From Bacteroidales bacterium (lineage in GTDB: Bacteria; Bacteroidota; Bacteroidia; Bacteroidales; UBA932): a DNA stretch of 64,000 bases. Of this stretch, positions 17,142-25,894 are shown one piece after another. Position 1 is the first letter of the stretch; each line of letters opens with the position of its first letter. The position numbers and the translations under genes are program-made. The notes beneath the pieces are model-generated. The model searched no databases and had not been told where the DNA came from. It saw only the letters and a list, made by a program, of their open reading frames with translations. The stretch spans positions 83,681 to 147,680 of the forward strand of contig JAKSJP010000002.1 of the NCBI GenBank assembly GCA_024398105.1, written 5' to 3'.

Positions 17142-19064
17142 CTATATCTTCTTTCCCCAGTAGGTCTTGTCCTTGCCGTGGGCTCCGTAGACGATAGTCT
17201 GGGTGCGTGGGGTGGCCTCCCAATCGCATTCGCGAGAGAGGTAAAGGGTCACGCCGTTCGAGGTAGTGACAGTGTTCTTCGCAGCGTCAAAGGTCCATGT
17301 CGCCCCGCTCCACGGTCCACCGCTGATCTTTCCGTCAGCAGTGAAGGACATCGTGACAGAGGTCCTCTGCTCAGCATACTTATAAGAGAGGTCGATGTGC
17401 TCCCATGTTCCTACGATATCCTCCTTCCTGATCTCGTTCTGAGGGACCGCGCCATAGCGCTCAGGAAGTACGATAGGCCAACCTGTCTCAGTCCAGATGA
17501 TCCTGCGGATCTGGCCAAGCATGACCGCGTTCGGAGCAGCGCCGCCGGCATTGTCAGGGAAACGGCCCTGGGATGCGAAGAACCAGTTGTCATTGCCGTC
17601 GTCAAATACGGCGCAGTGGCTGATTCCGACCCAGCCGGAACCCTTGCTGAACCTGTATGGATGGGTCTCTATAGGATATGCCTGGACAAGGTCGATAGCA
17701 GATGAGCCATTGATGTCGACATATGGTCCATCCACATTCTTCGAGCGGACTACTCTTGTATTATAGGCTACAGAAAGCTCATCATACGCGATGAAGAGAT
17801 AGTAATAGCCATCATGGTACACTACCTCAGGGCCTTCCGAACCCTGCCAGCGTCCGCCACGGGTCTCGATCTGCTTTCCATAAGGAGCGATCTCATCGGC
17901 CGTTCCCCAAGGATTCGGCAGTTCGGCGAGGGTCTTGCCTGTCTCCGGATTGAGCTGCACTGCAGCGATTCCGCTGTGCCAGCTGCCATAGATCAGCCAA
18001 TGCTCGCCCTCTGGAGTGACGATATACGAAGGATCGATAGCGTTGAACTTGAAATAGCCGTCCCAGTCAGTCGGCGAGCTTCTTTTCCAGTTCTTTCCAA
18101 GGTCTGAAGACGAGCAGATGACGAATCCCTTGTCCTCCCACTTGTTGCTTGCGGGATCAGCGGTCTCCATCATTCCGATGTAGGCTCTCTCGGTCCAGGT
18201 TCCGTCAAAGGCTGTGGAAACAGGCTTGCCGTTGCCGATGTAGTTGTCCATAATGACAGAATAATACATCCTGTAGACGGTCTTGCCACCCACGGTCACC
18301 TTGCGTGCCGTAGGGGCCCAGAAGGCGTTCTGAGGCTGTGTGACAGCCGGAAGGCCAAGCGCCGTGCGGTATTCATTGCACTTGGCAAGTACCCACGAAG
18401 GGGTTGAATTCAAGGTCGCACCGAGATACTCCCAGTCGATCAGGTTCTTCGAACGGCGTCCATGAAGATGGCCGTGGCCCTCATGCGCATTTCCGAACGA
18501 AGCGTCCGTCTGATACATGTAGTAATAGCCGTCATCGGCGAGCATCACTGTAGGATCATGGACATTTGCGAGGTTCCATTCAGCACGATGGCTCCAGTCC
18601 GAGATCGACCTGTAGTCATCGGCATACTTTGGTGCTATATAATCATCAAGGTCAGAAGATGCCGCAGTCTCGAACTTTGTCTGTTCTGAATAGCTTGTCG
18701 AGCCTGCCATTATATAAGCTCTTACGTAATAAGTAGTACCTGCCTTGAGTCCAGATAGGCTTGCCTTGAAATCAGAGCCGGTACATGCCACGTTATAGGC
18801 GGAGATGGTAGGATTCTCCTTCTCGCTATACACGAAGCCTTTCTTGGTGATCTTGTCAGCCGACATTGTCGTCGTCGATGACACGGTCACGCTTTTAGGC
18901 TGGATATCGCTCACCACTGGAGCTGTAATCTCAGTCTTGACAGGCTCGACAGGCTTTTCTTCTCCACCTGGTTTGTTTTCCGGATCCGCATTACCTCCAC
19001 ATGCGACAGCCAGGACGGCTGCCGCAAGGAAGGTTGACATGTTTAAGAGCTTGTTGAAATCCAT
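17142..19064 (-). CDS. GH43 lipoprotein, probable endo-arabinanase
   Basis: This 640-residue surface lipoprotein has its lipidated Cys at 22 (LAVACGG). Residues about 43-135 form an Ig/fibronectin-like domain (ITAPVVSDIQPKSVTV through SYSEQTKFE). The five-bladed GH43 catalytic domain follows, with the acid triad Asp170 (VHDPTVM), Asp344 (AIDPSYI) and Glu410 (GSEGPEVV). A C-terminal lipocalin-like beta domain ends the protein (IVGTWEHIDLSYKYAEQRTS). The layout with a C-terminal beta domain resembles Bacteroides endo-1,5-alpha-L-arabinanases. It starts 12 bp after the SusD stop and is the last gene of the unit 25763-17142. Exact subfamily and endo or exo action are not proven. Confidence 0.85.
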   Translation of the reverse strand: MDFNKLLNMSTFLAAAVLAVACGGNADPENKPGGEEKPVEPVKTEITAPVVSDIQPKSVTVSSTTTMSADKITKKGFVYSEKENPTISAYNVACTGSDFKASLSGLKAGTTYYVRAYIMAGSTSYSEQTKFETAASSDLDDYIAPKYADDYRSISDWSHRAEWNLANVHDPTVMLADDGYYYMYQTDASFGNAHEGHGHLHGRRSKNLIDWEYLGATLNSTPSWVLAKCNEYRTALGLPAVTQPQNAFWAPTARKVTVGGKTVYRMYYSVIMDNYIGNGKPVSTAFDGTWTERAYIGMMETADPASNKWEDKGFVICSSSDLGKNWKRSSPTDWDGYFKFNAIDPSYIVTPEGEHWLIYGSWHSGIAAVQLNPETGKTLAELPNPWGTADEIAPYGKQIETRGGRWQGSEGPEVVYHDGYYYLFIAYDELSVAYNTRVVRSKNVDGPYVDINGSSAIDLVQAYPIETHPYRFSKGSGWVGISHCAVFDDGNDNWFFASQGRFPDNAGGAAPNAVMLGQIRRIIWTETGWPIVLPERYGAVPQNEIRKEDIVGTWEHIDLSYKYAEQRTSVTMSFTADGKISGGPWSGATWTFDAAKNTVTTSNGVTLYLSRECDWEATPRTQTIVYGAHGKDKTYWGKKI

Positions 19065-19076
19065 ATCGGGAAAATG

Positions 19077-20834
19077 TTACTTCACAACTGGGTGCACGTT
19101 CCACTTTGCGAGGAATTCCTCGGCGTTGTCGTGGTTGTCGTTCGCAGAGTTGCCGGTAAGTTTAGGGTTTGCGTTGAGAGTTCCCTGGAATATCGGGAAG
19201 TACTCGTGGCCTGGCTTGAAATACTTGTAGGAATAGTCCTTTGCAGTATCGACGGTAAGCTCCTCTGAGCTTGCCTCCGGCTGGAGAAGATAAGCACTAT
19301 GCTGGCTGATCTGGTCAAGACGCTCCTGATTGTAGAAGAAGCCCCAGCGGATGAGGTCGATGCCACGGCCGTTCTCACAACCGAACTCCTTTGGACGCTC
19401 AACGTTCGCGATCTGCTCGAAGAGAGCATCTGCTGTAGTGAAGTCAGAGCTCTTGAGGTCAGGAAGTGCCACACGGCGACGTACCTCGTTGATCCAGCCG
19501 AGAGCGAGATCTGAAGGACCGTGAAGCTCGTTCTCGCACTCTGCAGCACGGAGAAGCACGTCACTGTAGCGCATGAGTCGGAGGTTCACACCGCACTTGA
19601 GGCCTGTCACGATATCCTTGTAGATGTTGTTGCGTGCATTGGTATTCTTTGCGATCACAAGACCACCGTTAGCTGCGTTGGTAACAGGAGATGCAGAGAT
19701 CTCTTCTGTGTAGATGACATTGCAGCGTGGGTCACCCTTAGGGTATGCAGCAGTCTTCGCACCTGTATAGCTGTTGTACTCAGACTCGTATGAAGCGATG
19801 GTCCAATAGAGTCTTGGGTCGAGGGTACCGTCGGTACATCTCTCAGCCTTGAAAAGGTTGTAGAGCCATGGTGACGCCGCAAGGTCGCCCCAGCTGCCGT
19901 TTGCTGCAGGGCCGCAGTTGCTTTCCACTGCATGTCCCTGAGAAGCATTCCTGGAGATGTTGACAGGAGTCCACTCGTCGTCGGTACCGCCCTTGCCATA
20001 GTCCATGAACTGTACCTCGAAGAGGCTCTCGGAATTGTTCTCGAACTCAACGCCCTCCTTGAAGTTCATACCGTAGTCCGGCATGAGCTCGTAGTGGCCG
20101 TACTTGCCATCGATGATGTCGGTGAGGACATCAAGGGCCTCAGCATACTTATGACGGAACATATATGAGCGCGCAAGATAACCTGCCGCCGCGCCACATG
20201 TCGCACGGCCTGTAGCCCACTCACCGCCCTTGTCACGGCTTGGAAGGAGTGTCATCGCCTCGGCGAGATCCGCGTCGATGAGGTCGAACACCTCGTCCTG
20301 CTCTACGTTTGCAGAGAACATGGTCTCGAGTGAAGAGTACTGGCTGTAGTCAGTGAAGAGAGGGACTCTCTGGTAGTAGGTGGCAAGCTCATAGTAAGCG
20401 AGTGACCTGAGGAAGAGGGCCTGGCCCTTGATCTGATTGTATGCCTCGCTGCCTGGCTTCACAGCTGTCTCGACCTTGAGGAGGACGTAGTTACAGCGGT
20501 TCACCACATGGAAGCAGTCACGCCAGATCCACTGGCAGCCGATCTCATCGGTATTGGCGACATTGAGGTTGTCATATGGAAGGTACCATACCTGGCCTGG
20601 ATTGTAGACCTCGTCACCACGTACAGCGTCCATTGTATAGCCGACACGTGCGAAGGTTCCTTCAAGACGGATTCGGTTGTAGCATGAGATGATGGCCTCC
20701 TTGAGGTCAGACTCGCTGTTGCCGAAGTCGTATGTTGTCTGGTTGTTAGGGTTCTTGACGTCAAGCGCACCGCTGCATGAAGCCATGCCGAGAGCGATAG
20801 TCGCTGCCCCGAGAATATTTATGATCTTTTTCAT
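19077..20834 (-). CDS. SusD/RagB-family outer-membrane lipoprotein
   Basis: This protein of 585 residues acts as the surface cap for the neighbouring SusC. I chose the start at 20834, which gives the standard lipoprotein signal MKKIINILGAATIALGMASC with the lipidated Cys at 20; an ATG at 20852 would add six residues. The body has the helical repeats of the family (GQALFLRSLAYYELATYYQR, MRYSDVLLRAAECENEL) and the C-terminal RPKEFGCENGRGIDLIRWG block. It follows the SusC gene by a few tens of bases and precedes the GH43 gene by 12 bp, so it belongs to the second polysaccharide locus. Confidence 0.93.
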   Translation of the reverse strand: MKKIINILGAATIALGMASCSGALDVKNPNNQTTYDFGNSESDLKEAIISCYNRIRLEGTFARVGYTMDAVRGDEVYNPGQVWYLPYDNLNVANTDEIGCQWIWRDCFHVVNRCNYVLLKVETAVKPGSEAYNQIKGQALFLRSLAYYELATYYQRVPLFTDYSQYSSLETMFSANVEQDEVFDLIDADLAEAMTLLPSRDKGGEWATGRATCGAAAGYLARSYMFRHKYAEALDVLTDIIDGKYGHYELMPDYGMNFKEGVEFENNSESLFEVQFMDYGKGGTDDEWTPVNISRNASQGHAVESNCGPAANGSWGDLAASPWLYNLFKAERCTDGTLDPRLYWTIASYESEYNSYTGAKTAAYPKGDPRCNVIYTEEISASPVTNAANGGLVIAKNTNARNNIYKDIVTGLKCGVNLRLMRYSDVLLRAAECENELHGPSDLALGWINEVRRRVALPDLKSSDFTTADALFEQIANVERPKEFGCENGRGIDLIRWGFFYNQERLDQISQHSAYLLQPEASSEELTVDTAKDYSYKYFKPGHEYFPIFQGTLNANPKLTGNSANDNHDNAEEFLAKWNVHPVVK

Positions 20835-20861
20835 ATTCATTATCCTGTTCAAGATTCAACT

Positions 20862-23800
20862 TTAGAATGAAAGCTTAGCTCCGAGCATGAATGTCATTGG
20901 AGTAGGGTATGAACAGTAGTTGTAGCCTGGAGTGAATGTACCGCCGGCGAAGTCAATGTTGTAACCCTTGTAAGCTGTGAGAGTGTAGAGGTTCTGGGCT
21001 GTAAGGTATACACGTACACCTGAGATGAGACCCTTGAACCAGTCATCCTTGAAGTTGTAGCCGATCTCGACATTGGAGATCTTCCAATATGCGCCATTCT
21101 GGAGGAATCGTGCGCTGAAGAGGTCGTTTGAGATAGAACCTGTGCTTGCGTATGCTACTCGCGGAGTAGTCGTGCTGTGGTTCTCAGGAGTCCAGGCTCC
21201 CATGAGCTCGGTGCTCTTGTTTGCAAGGCCGTATGATCCGCGGAGAGCCATGTCGACATAGTCAAGTACCTTGAAGCCGGCTGCACCGAAGGTAGAGACG
21301 TTGATGTCGAAGTTCTTGTACTCGAGACGGAAACCGAGACCGAAGTTGACCTTAGGCATACCGCTTGCGAGGAAATCCTGGTCAGAGTCAGTGATCTGTC
21401 CGTCGCCGTTCACGTCGATATATCTTACGTCACCTGGCTGAGCGCCGTTCTGGTTGACGAACTTGCCTTCCTTGTTGAAGTTGTTGTCGATCTCGTCCTG
21501 AGACTGGAAGATGCCGTCGAACACATAGCCATAGAAGCGGCCTACCTCCTGACCTACGACTGTACGGCAGAAACCGTCTGTACGGCCTTCACCTGAGACG
21601 CCGAGTGAGGTCACCTTGTTCTGAGGGATGGTGAGGTTACCGGTGATGTCATACTTGAGCTCGTTGTCATAGTTATGGAAACCGGCTGAAAGCTCGAAGC
21701 CTGAATTGACCATGGTAGCCGCATTCATGGTGACGCTGCCGTTTGTCGCGCCTGCCTCTGCAGGGACTGCCACGCTGTAGAGGAGGTCCTCAGATACAGA
21801 TCTGTAGTAGTCTGCGTTGATCTCGAGCTTGCCACCGAACATTGCGTAGTCCACACCGACGTCGAGAGTCTTCTTCTTCTCCCAGCGGATAGCTGTGTTG
21901 ACATAGTTAGAGACTGCAGAGCCTGTCACCTTGTTGCCACCGAAGCTGTATGAGTAGTCGCCACGTGCCATTGTGTCCATGTACTGATATTCACCGATGT
22001 TCTCGTTACCGAGGATACCGTAGCTGGCACGGAGCTTAAGAAGGCTTACAGTGTGAGGATCAACCTTGAAGAAGTTCTCCTTGTCGATTCTCCAACCTGC
22101 AGAGAATGAAGGGAACCAGTCCCAACGGTCGTCTGAAGAAAGACGGCTTGAACCATCACGACGTACGGTTGCCTGGAGAAGGTACCTGCTGTCATAGTCG
22201 TAGTTGAGACGGCCGATGTAGGAAGCAAGGACGTGCTCGCTCTCGTAGCTGCCTGCGTTTCTGGTCTCACCGTTGCCTACCTGGAGGTAGTATGGCTCAG
22301 GCATGTTGATACCTGTACCTGTGAGATTGTGGTAGTACTCACGCTCGAAGGTCTGGCCTACGACTGCGTTGATGTGGTGGTTGCCGACCTTTCCGTCGTA
22401 TGTGAGATAATTCTCGACGAGACCGTCAGTGTATGTACGGTAACCCTCAGAGAGAGTCTCATTTGTCTTGGAAAGGTAGTTTGTAGTACTCTGGATGAAA
22501 GCAGGGATGAATGTGAAATCCTTTGCGAAAGTCCTGCTGTATGAGACGTTGAGGTTGTAAGAGAGGCTGTGGTTCTCCACACTCTTGCCGAACATTCCGA
22601 AGAGGTCGACATTAGCTGAACCTGTTGCCACTATACGGTCTACCACATTGTTTCTCTCAAGGAGATTGTTGGTAAGGAGAGGGTTGGTCATACGGAGGTC
22701 ACCATGGACATAGTCAAGGTATGTACCGTAGCCGTAAGAGTCGTATGAGTAAGCAGATGCTGCACCGAGGATGCCGTCAAGGCACCATGTGCTCTCGTCG
22801 TATGCCTTCACTGTAGGAGGCATGAGGAGGGCTGAAGCCATCACAGGATACTGCTGGCCATAGAGACCCTGGACATACTCATTTGCATTTGAGAGACCCA
22901 TGTTGTCCTGCTTGCTGTGGCTATATGTAACGCCTGTGCGGAGCTTGATGAACTTTACGTCCATGGTATTGTTCACACGTGCAGTGAAACGGTCATAGTT
23001 CGGACCGGCGCCCTCAAGTGTACCTCTCTGGCTGAAATAGTCGAGAGCGACGTTGTATGTGCTTGCGTCGCCGCCACCCGAAAGGTTGACATTATGGTTC
23101 TGACGCACACCGATCTTGAACATCTCATCATACCAGTTGGTATTGACCTGCTTTGGATCGATATAGTTCTCGCTGCCTACGATATATCCGCTTGGAGCGT
23201 CCATGTTGCTGTTGCCATAGGCCTGACGGATATGCTCTCCATACTGAGCTGAATCCATCACGTCGTATACGCCGCTCTTGATCTTGTCGATACCTGCATA
23301 GCCTGAGTAGTCTACTCTCATGCCCTGGTTCTTCTTTCCGCTCTTGGTGGTGATGATGATCACACCGTTGGCAGCACGTGAACCGTAGATAGCGGCAGCA
23401 GACGCGTCCTTGAGGACCTGGATGGTCTCGATATCGTTTGGTGAGAAGTCACGGATAGAGGTACCCATAGGGACACCGTCGATGACATAGAGAGGGCTGG
23501 TGTCACCGAAGCTGCCCAGACCACGGATGCGGACTGCAGGGTTTGCACCTGGCTGACCGTCTGATGTGATCTGCACACCGGCAACCTTACCCTCGAGCAT
23601 TGTCGAGATGTTGCTGTTTGAGATCTTCTTCATCTGGTCTGCGTCTACGATAGATACAGAACCGGTAAGGTCGACCTTCTTCTGCGAACCGTAACCTACG
23701 ACTACGATCTGGTCAAGGAGTGTGGACTCCGGTGTGAGATTGATCACGCCGAGGTCTGTACGGCCGTTCACTGCGATCTCCACAACCTCGAAACCGATAG

Positions 23801-24059
23801 AGGAAATCTGGATTGTAGCGTCTGCAGGGACCTGGAGAGAGAACTTACCGTCGATGTCGGTAGTTGTTCCAGTAGTTGTACCAGGGACGATGACACCCAC
23901 GCCGATAGCCGGCTCACCGAACTCGTCGAGTACGGTACCTGTAACGGTCACCTTGTCCTGCTGCATTGCCTCGAAAGCAGCTGCATCAGCTGTGAAGCTT
24001 GCCATAGGGGCAGCTGCAAGCAATGCGCATACGAGTGATTTTGCAATTATATTTTTCAT
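20862..24059 (-). CDS. SusC/RagA-family TonB-dependent outer-membrane receptor
   Basis: This 1065-residue transporter moves glycan fragments into the periplasm using TonB energy. It shows a signal peptide (about 1-26), a carboxypeptidase-regulatory-like domain (about 37-110, VTVTGTVLDEFGEPAIGVGV), the box LDQIVVVGYGSQKKVDLTGS, a plug with VRIRGLGSF and the VLKDASAAAIYGSRAANGVI signature, and a barrel ending MLGAKLSF. It lies 18 bp after the surface lipoprotein gene and just ahead of its SusD partner. The arabinanase-like GH43 in the same unit suggests arabinan as substrate. Confidence 0.95.
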   Translation of the reverse strand: MKNIIAKSLVCALLAAAPMASFTADAAAFEAMQQDKVTVTGTVLDEFGEPAIGVGVIVPGTTTGTTTDIDGKFSLQVPADATIQISSIGFEVVEIAVNGRTDLGVINLTPESTLLDQIVVVGYGSQKKVDLTGSVSIVDADQMKKISNSNISTMLEGKVAGVQITSDGQPGANPAVRIRGLGSFGDTSPLYVIDGVPMGTSIRDFSPNDIETIQVLKDASAAAIYGSRAANGVIIITTKSGKKNQGMRVDYSGYAGIDKIKSGVYDVMDSAQYGEHIRQAYGNSNMDAPSGYIVGSENYIDPKQVNTNWYDEMFKIGVRQNHNVNLSGGGDASTYNVALDYFSQRGTLEGAGPNYDRFTARVNNTMDVKFIKLRTGVTYSHSKQDNMGLSNANEYVQGLYGQQYPVMASALLMPPTVKAYDESTWCLDGILGAASAYSYDSYGYGTYLDYVHGDLRMTNPLLTNNLLERNNVVDRIVATGSANVDLFGMFGKSVENHSLSYNLNVSYSRTFAKDFTFIPAFIQSTTNYLSKTNETLSEGYRTYTDGLVENYLTYDGKVGNHHINAVVGQTFEREYYHNLTGTGINMPEPYYLQVGNGETRNAGSYESEHVLASYIGRLNYDYDSRYLLQATVRRDGSSRLSSDDRWDWFPSFSAGWRIDKENFFKVDPHTVSLLKLRASYGILGNENIGEYQYMDTMARGDYSYSFGGNKVTGSAVSNYVNTAIRWEKKKTLDVGVDYAMFGGKLEINADYYRSVSEDLLYSVAVPAEAGATNGSVTMNAATMVNSGFELSAGFHNYDNELKYDITGNLTIPQNKVTSLGVSGEGRTDGFCRTVVGQEVGRFYGYVFDGIFQSQDEIDNNFNKEGKFVNQNGAQPGDVRYIDVNGDGQITDSDQDFLASGMPKVNFGLGFRLEYKNFDINVSTFGAAGFKVLDYVDMALRGSYGLANKSTELMGAWTPENHSTTTPRVAYASTGSISNDLFSARFLQNGAYWKISNVEIGYNFKDDWFKGLISGVRVYLTAQNLYTLTAYKGYNIDFAGGTFTPGYNYCSYPTPMTFMLGAKLSF

Positions 24060-24077
24060 GATATTGATGCCTTTATA

Positions 24078-25763
24078 TTATTCGTAGAGTACAAGGTAAG
24101 ACTCCTCTGTCACGAGTGCCATCTGGAGATCGTCACTGTTTACTGTCATCACATAGCTCTGGAAATGCTCCTCGCCATCTGCATACTTCACGTCGTATCT
24201 GACAGCAGCGGTACCGTCTCCGTTGTTGGTCACGGTGATGTCGACCATAGACATGTTGAGGCTGCTCTTGAAGGAATCCCAGTTCCAGTTTGACTCAGCC
24301 TGTGCAGCGTCATATCCGCCGCCCCAGCCGAAGTGGTCCATACGTACTACGCCATACTCCTCGAGAGCAGCATTGCGGAGAATTGTACATGGGCTGTGGT
24401 AATTCTCGAGATTGTCAGAGTAAAGCATCATCTTAAGGGTCTTGCTCTCGCCTGCTGCGATGACATAGTCCTCTGAGAATGTGCTCCACCAGCCGTTTGT
24501 GAAGTCAGGGCTTCCTACAGCTGATGTACCCTTGATGACCTCGACCTCGCAAGTGGTCTCGATAGTAGAGGTTGAACCCTGGTAAGAGATCTTTACGGTC
24601 TGGTTTCCAGCCTCTGCAGGAACTTCACCGAACACGAGGTTCTCGTTGCTGATGACACCCTCTGAGCCGTCTGCGTAGGTTGCAGTCACCTCGACGCCCT
24701 CCGCATTGAAGCGTACCGGAGCGTCATATACATAGTATGTAGTATAAGAAGGAGCCTTTGACACCTCAAGTGCAGTAACTGCATTTACCACCTCAAGTGT
24801 ATAGTAGCCATTGACAGGCTTGCATGAATTGCCCTGCTTTGTGACAGCGTATGAATATACGATTGTCTTCACTCCGACCGTAGTGAGGTCTGGTACTGTG
24901 AATGTCACAGCATCGATGTCGACCTGAGCGCTTGTACCGTCCTCATAAGTGACTGTAGCGACTGCGTTGCCGATAGCGTCCTCATCACCGATCTCAAGAA
25001 GGGTAGGATATCCTGTGACTACGATTCCGGTAGGATTCTGGTCAGGAATCTCCTCGATCTTGGTAGGAATGAGATATGCCTTCTTCATCTCGAACCAGCT
25101 CGCGTCAGTGGTGATGTTGATGAAGAATGGAGAAGCAGAGAAGCCTTCCTGCTGGTAGGTCTCGGTGATCTTGAAGTCATAGCCTTCTTTCTCAGCGACT
25201 GCTGTCATGACAACGAGACCCTGGGTTGAATGGTCAACCTCCACGGTCACGTACGCGTTATCCATAAAGTTGTCCTTGAAGTCATCCCAGTCTGCGAGCT
25301 TGCCCTCCTCGAAATAGTCGATAGAGAGGACACCTGGCCATGAGAATGCGTAGCCGTCTGCTCTTACCACGAAGTATTCCTGGTATGAGCTGTCGTCGTC
25401 TGTACCGTTACCTGCGACGTTTGTACATACTACGTTCCAGTTGTTCCAGTTCGAACCCTTGGAACTGTGATTGACGAACTCGAAGTGAAGAAGCTTTCCT
25501 GTCGGGACTTCGAAATGCTGAGAATGGTCAGCCCACCAGCCTGAAGAGAAATCTTCTGATCCGACGATTGCCTTTGTGATGTCGACGACGGTTGTGTCGC
25601 CATGGCTCTGAGCATTCTTCTCTGCTGCTATCGCATCGATCCTTTCCTGGAGATCTGCAGGTGCATTGACCTGGAACATATCTATCTCAGAACATCCGAT
25701 AAATGCCGACGCCGCAAAAAAGAGTGCAGAGAATGCACCAAGCACCTTTGTAGACGTTTTCAT
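24078..25763 (-). CDS. surface lipoprotein with Ig-like domains, likely glycan-binding protein
   Basis: This 561-residue lipoprotein has its lipidated Cys at 24 (AFIGCSE). Two regions of similar type, about residues 70-200 and 435-545, each contain a TDFTNGWW or SEDFSSGWW-like opening and SWNW/WDDFK features, suggesting a duplicated beta-sandwich carbohydrate-binding module. Between them lie two bacterial Ig-like domains (YPTLLEIGDEDAIGNAV near 260 and APVRFNAEGVEVTATYADG near 350). As the first gene of the unit it probably acts as the surface glycan-binding partner of SusCD, but no ligand can be read out. A TATCTTTG box lies about 75 bp upstream. Confidence 0.75.
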   Translation of the reverse strand: MKTSTKVLGAFSALFFAASAFIGCSEIDMFQVNAPADLQERIDAIAAEKNAQSHGDTTVVDITKAIVGSEDFSSGWWADHSQHFEVPTGKLLHFEFVNHSSKGSNWNNWNVVCTNVAGNGTDDDSSYQEYFVVRADGYAFSWPGVLSIDYFEEGKLADWDDFKDNFMDNAYVTVEVDHSTQGLVVMTAVAEKEGYDFKITETYQQEGFSASPFFINITTDASWFEMKKAYLIPTKIEEIPDQNPTGIVVTGYPTLLEIGDEDAIGNAVATVTYEDGTSAQVDIDAVTFTVPDLTTVGVKTIVYSYAVTKQGNSCKPVNGYYTLEVVNAVTALEVSKAPSYTTYYVYDAPVRFNAEGVEVTATYADGSEGVISNENLVFGEVPAEAGNQTVKISYQGSTSTIETTCEVEVIKGTSAVGSPDFTNGWWSTFSEDYVIAAGESKTLKMMLYSDNLENYHSPCTILRNAALEEYGVVRMDHFGWGGGYDAAQAESNWNWDSFKSSLNMSMVDITVTNNGDGTAAVRYDVKYADGEEHFQSYVMTVNSDDLQMALVTEESYLVLYE

Positions 25764-25838
25764 TTTGTGATTGAGTTAATATTGGTTAAAAGTGTTGTCT
25801 TGTGTGTACTTTTTTCAGTGGTTACAGTAACACAGATG

Positions 25839-25846
25839 CAAAGATA
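25839..25846 (-). promoter_or_regulatory. -7 box of the second polysaccharide locus
   Basis: TATCTTTG on the minus strand, an exact TAnnTTTG match, gives a leader of about 70 bases before the lipoprotein ATG at 25763. It lies between the regulator gene and the locus, where a regulated promoter would be expected. Confidence 0.6.
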
Positions 25847-25894
25847 TGTACGAAAAACGCCTGTCGCAGTTTGATTTTAGACCTATTGGGTGGA

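Noticed and set aside
17103-17705. 200-codon open frame opposite the GH43 C-terminus
   Set aside because: Antisense shadow of a clear GH43 gene.
20834-20852. SusD start at 20852
   Set aside because: Possible, but the ATG at 20834 gives the usual lipoprotein signal length; kept only as an alternative.
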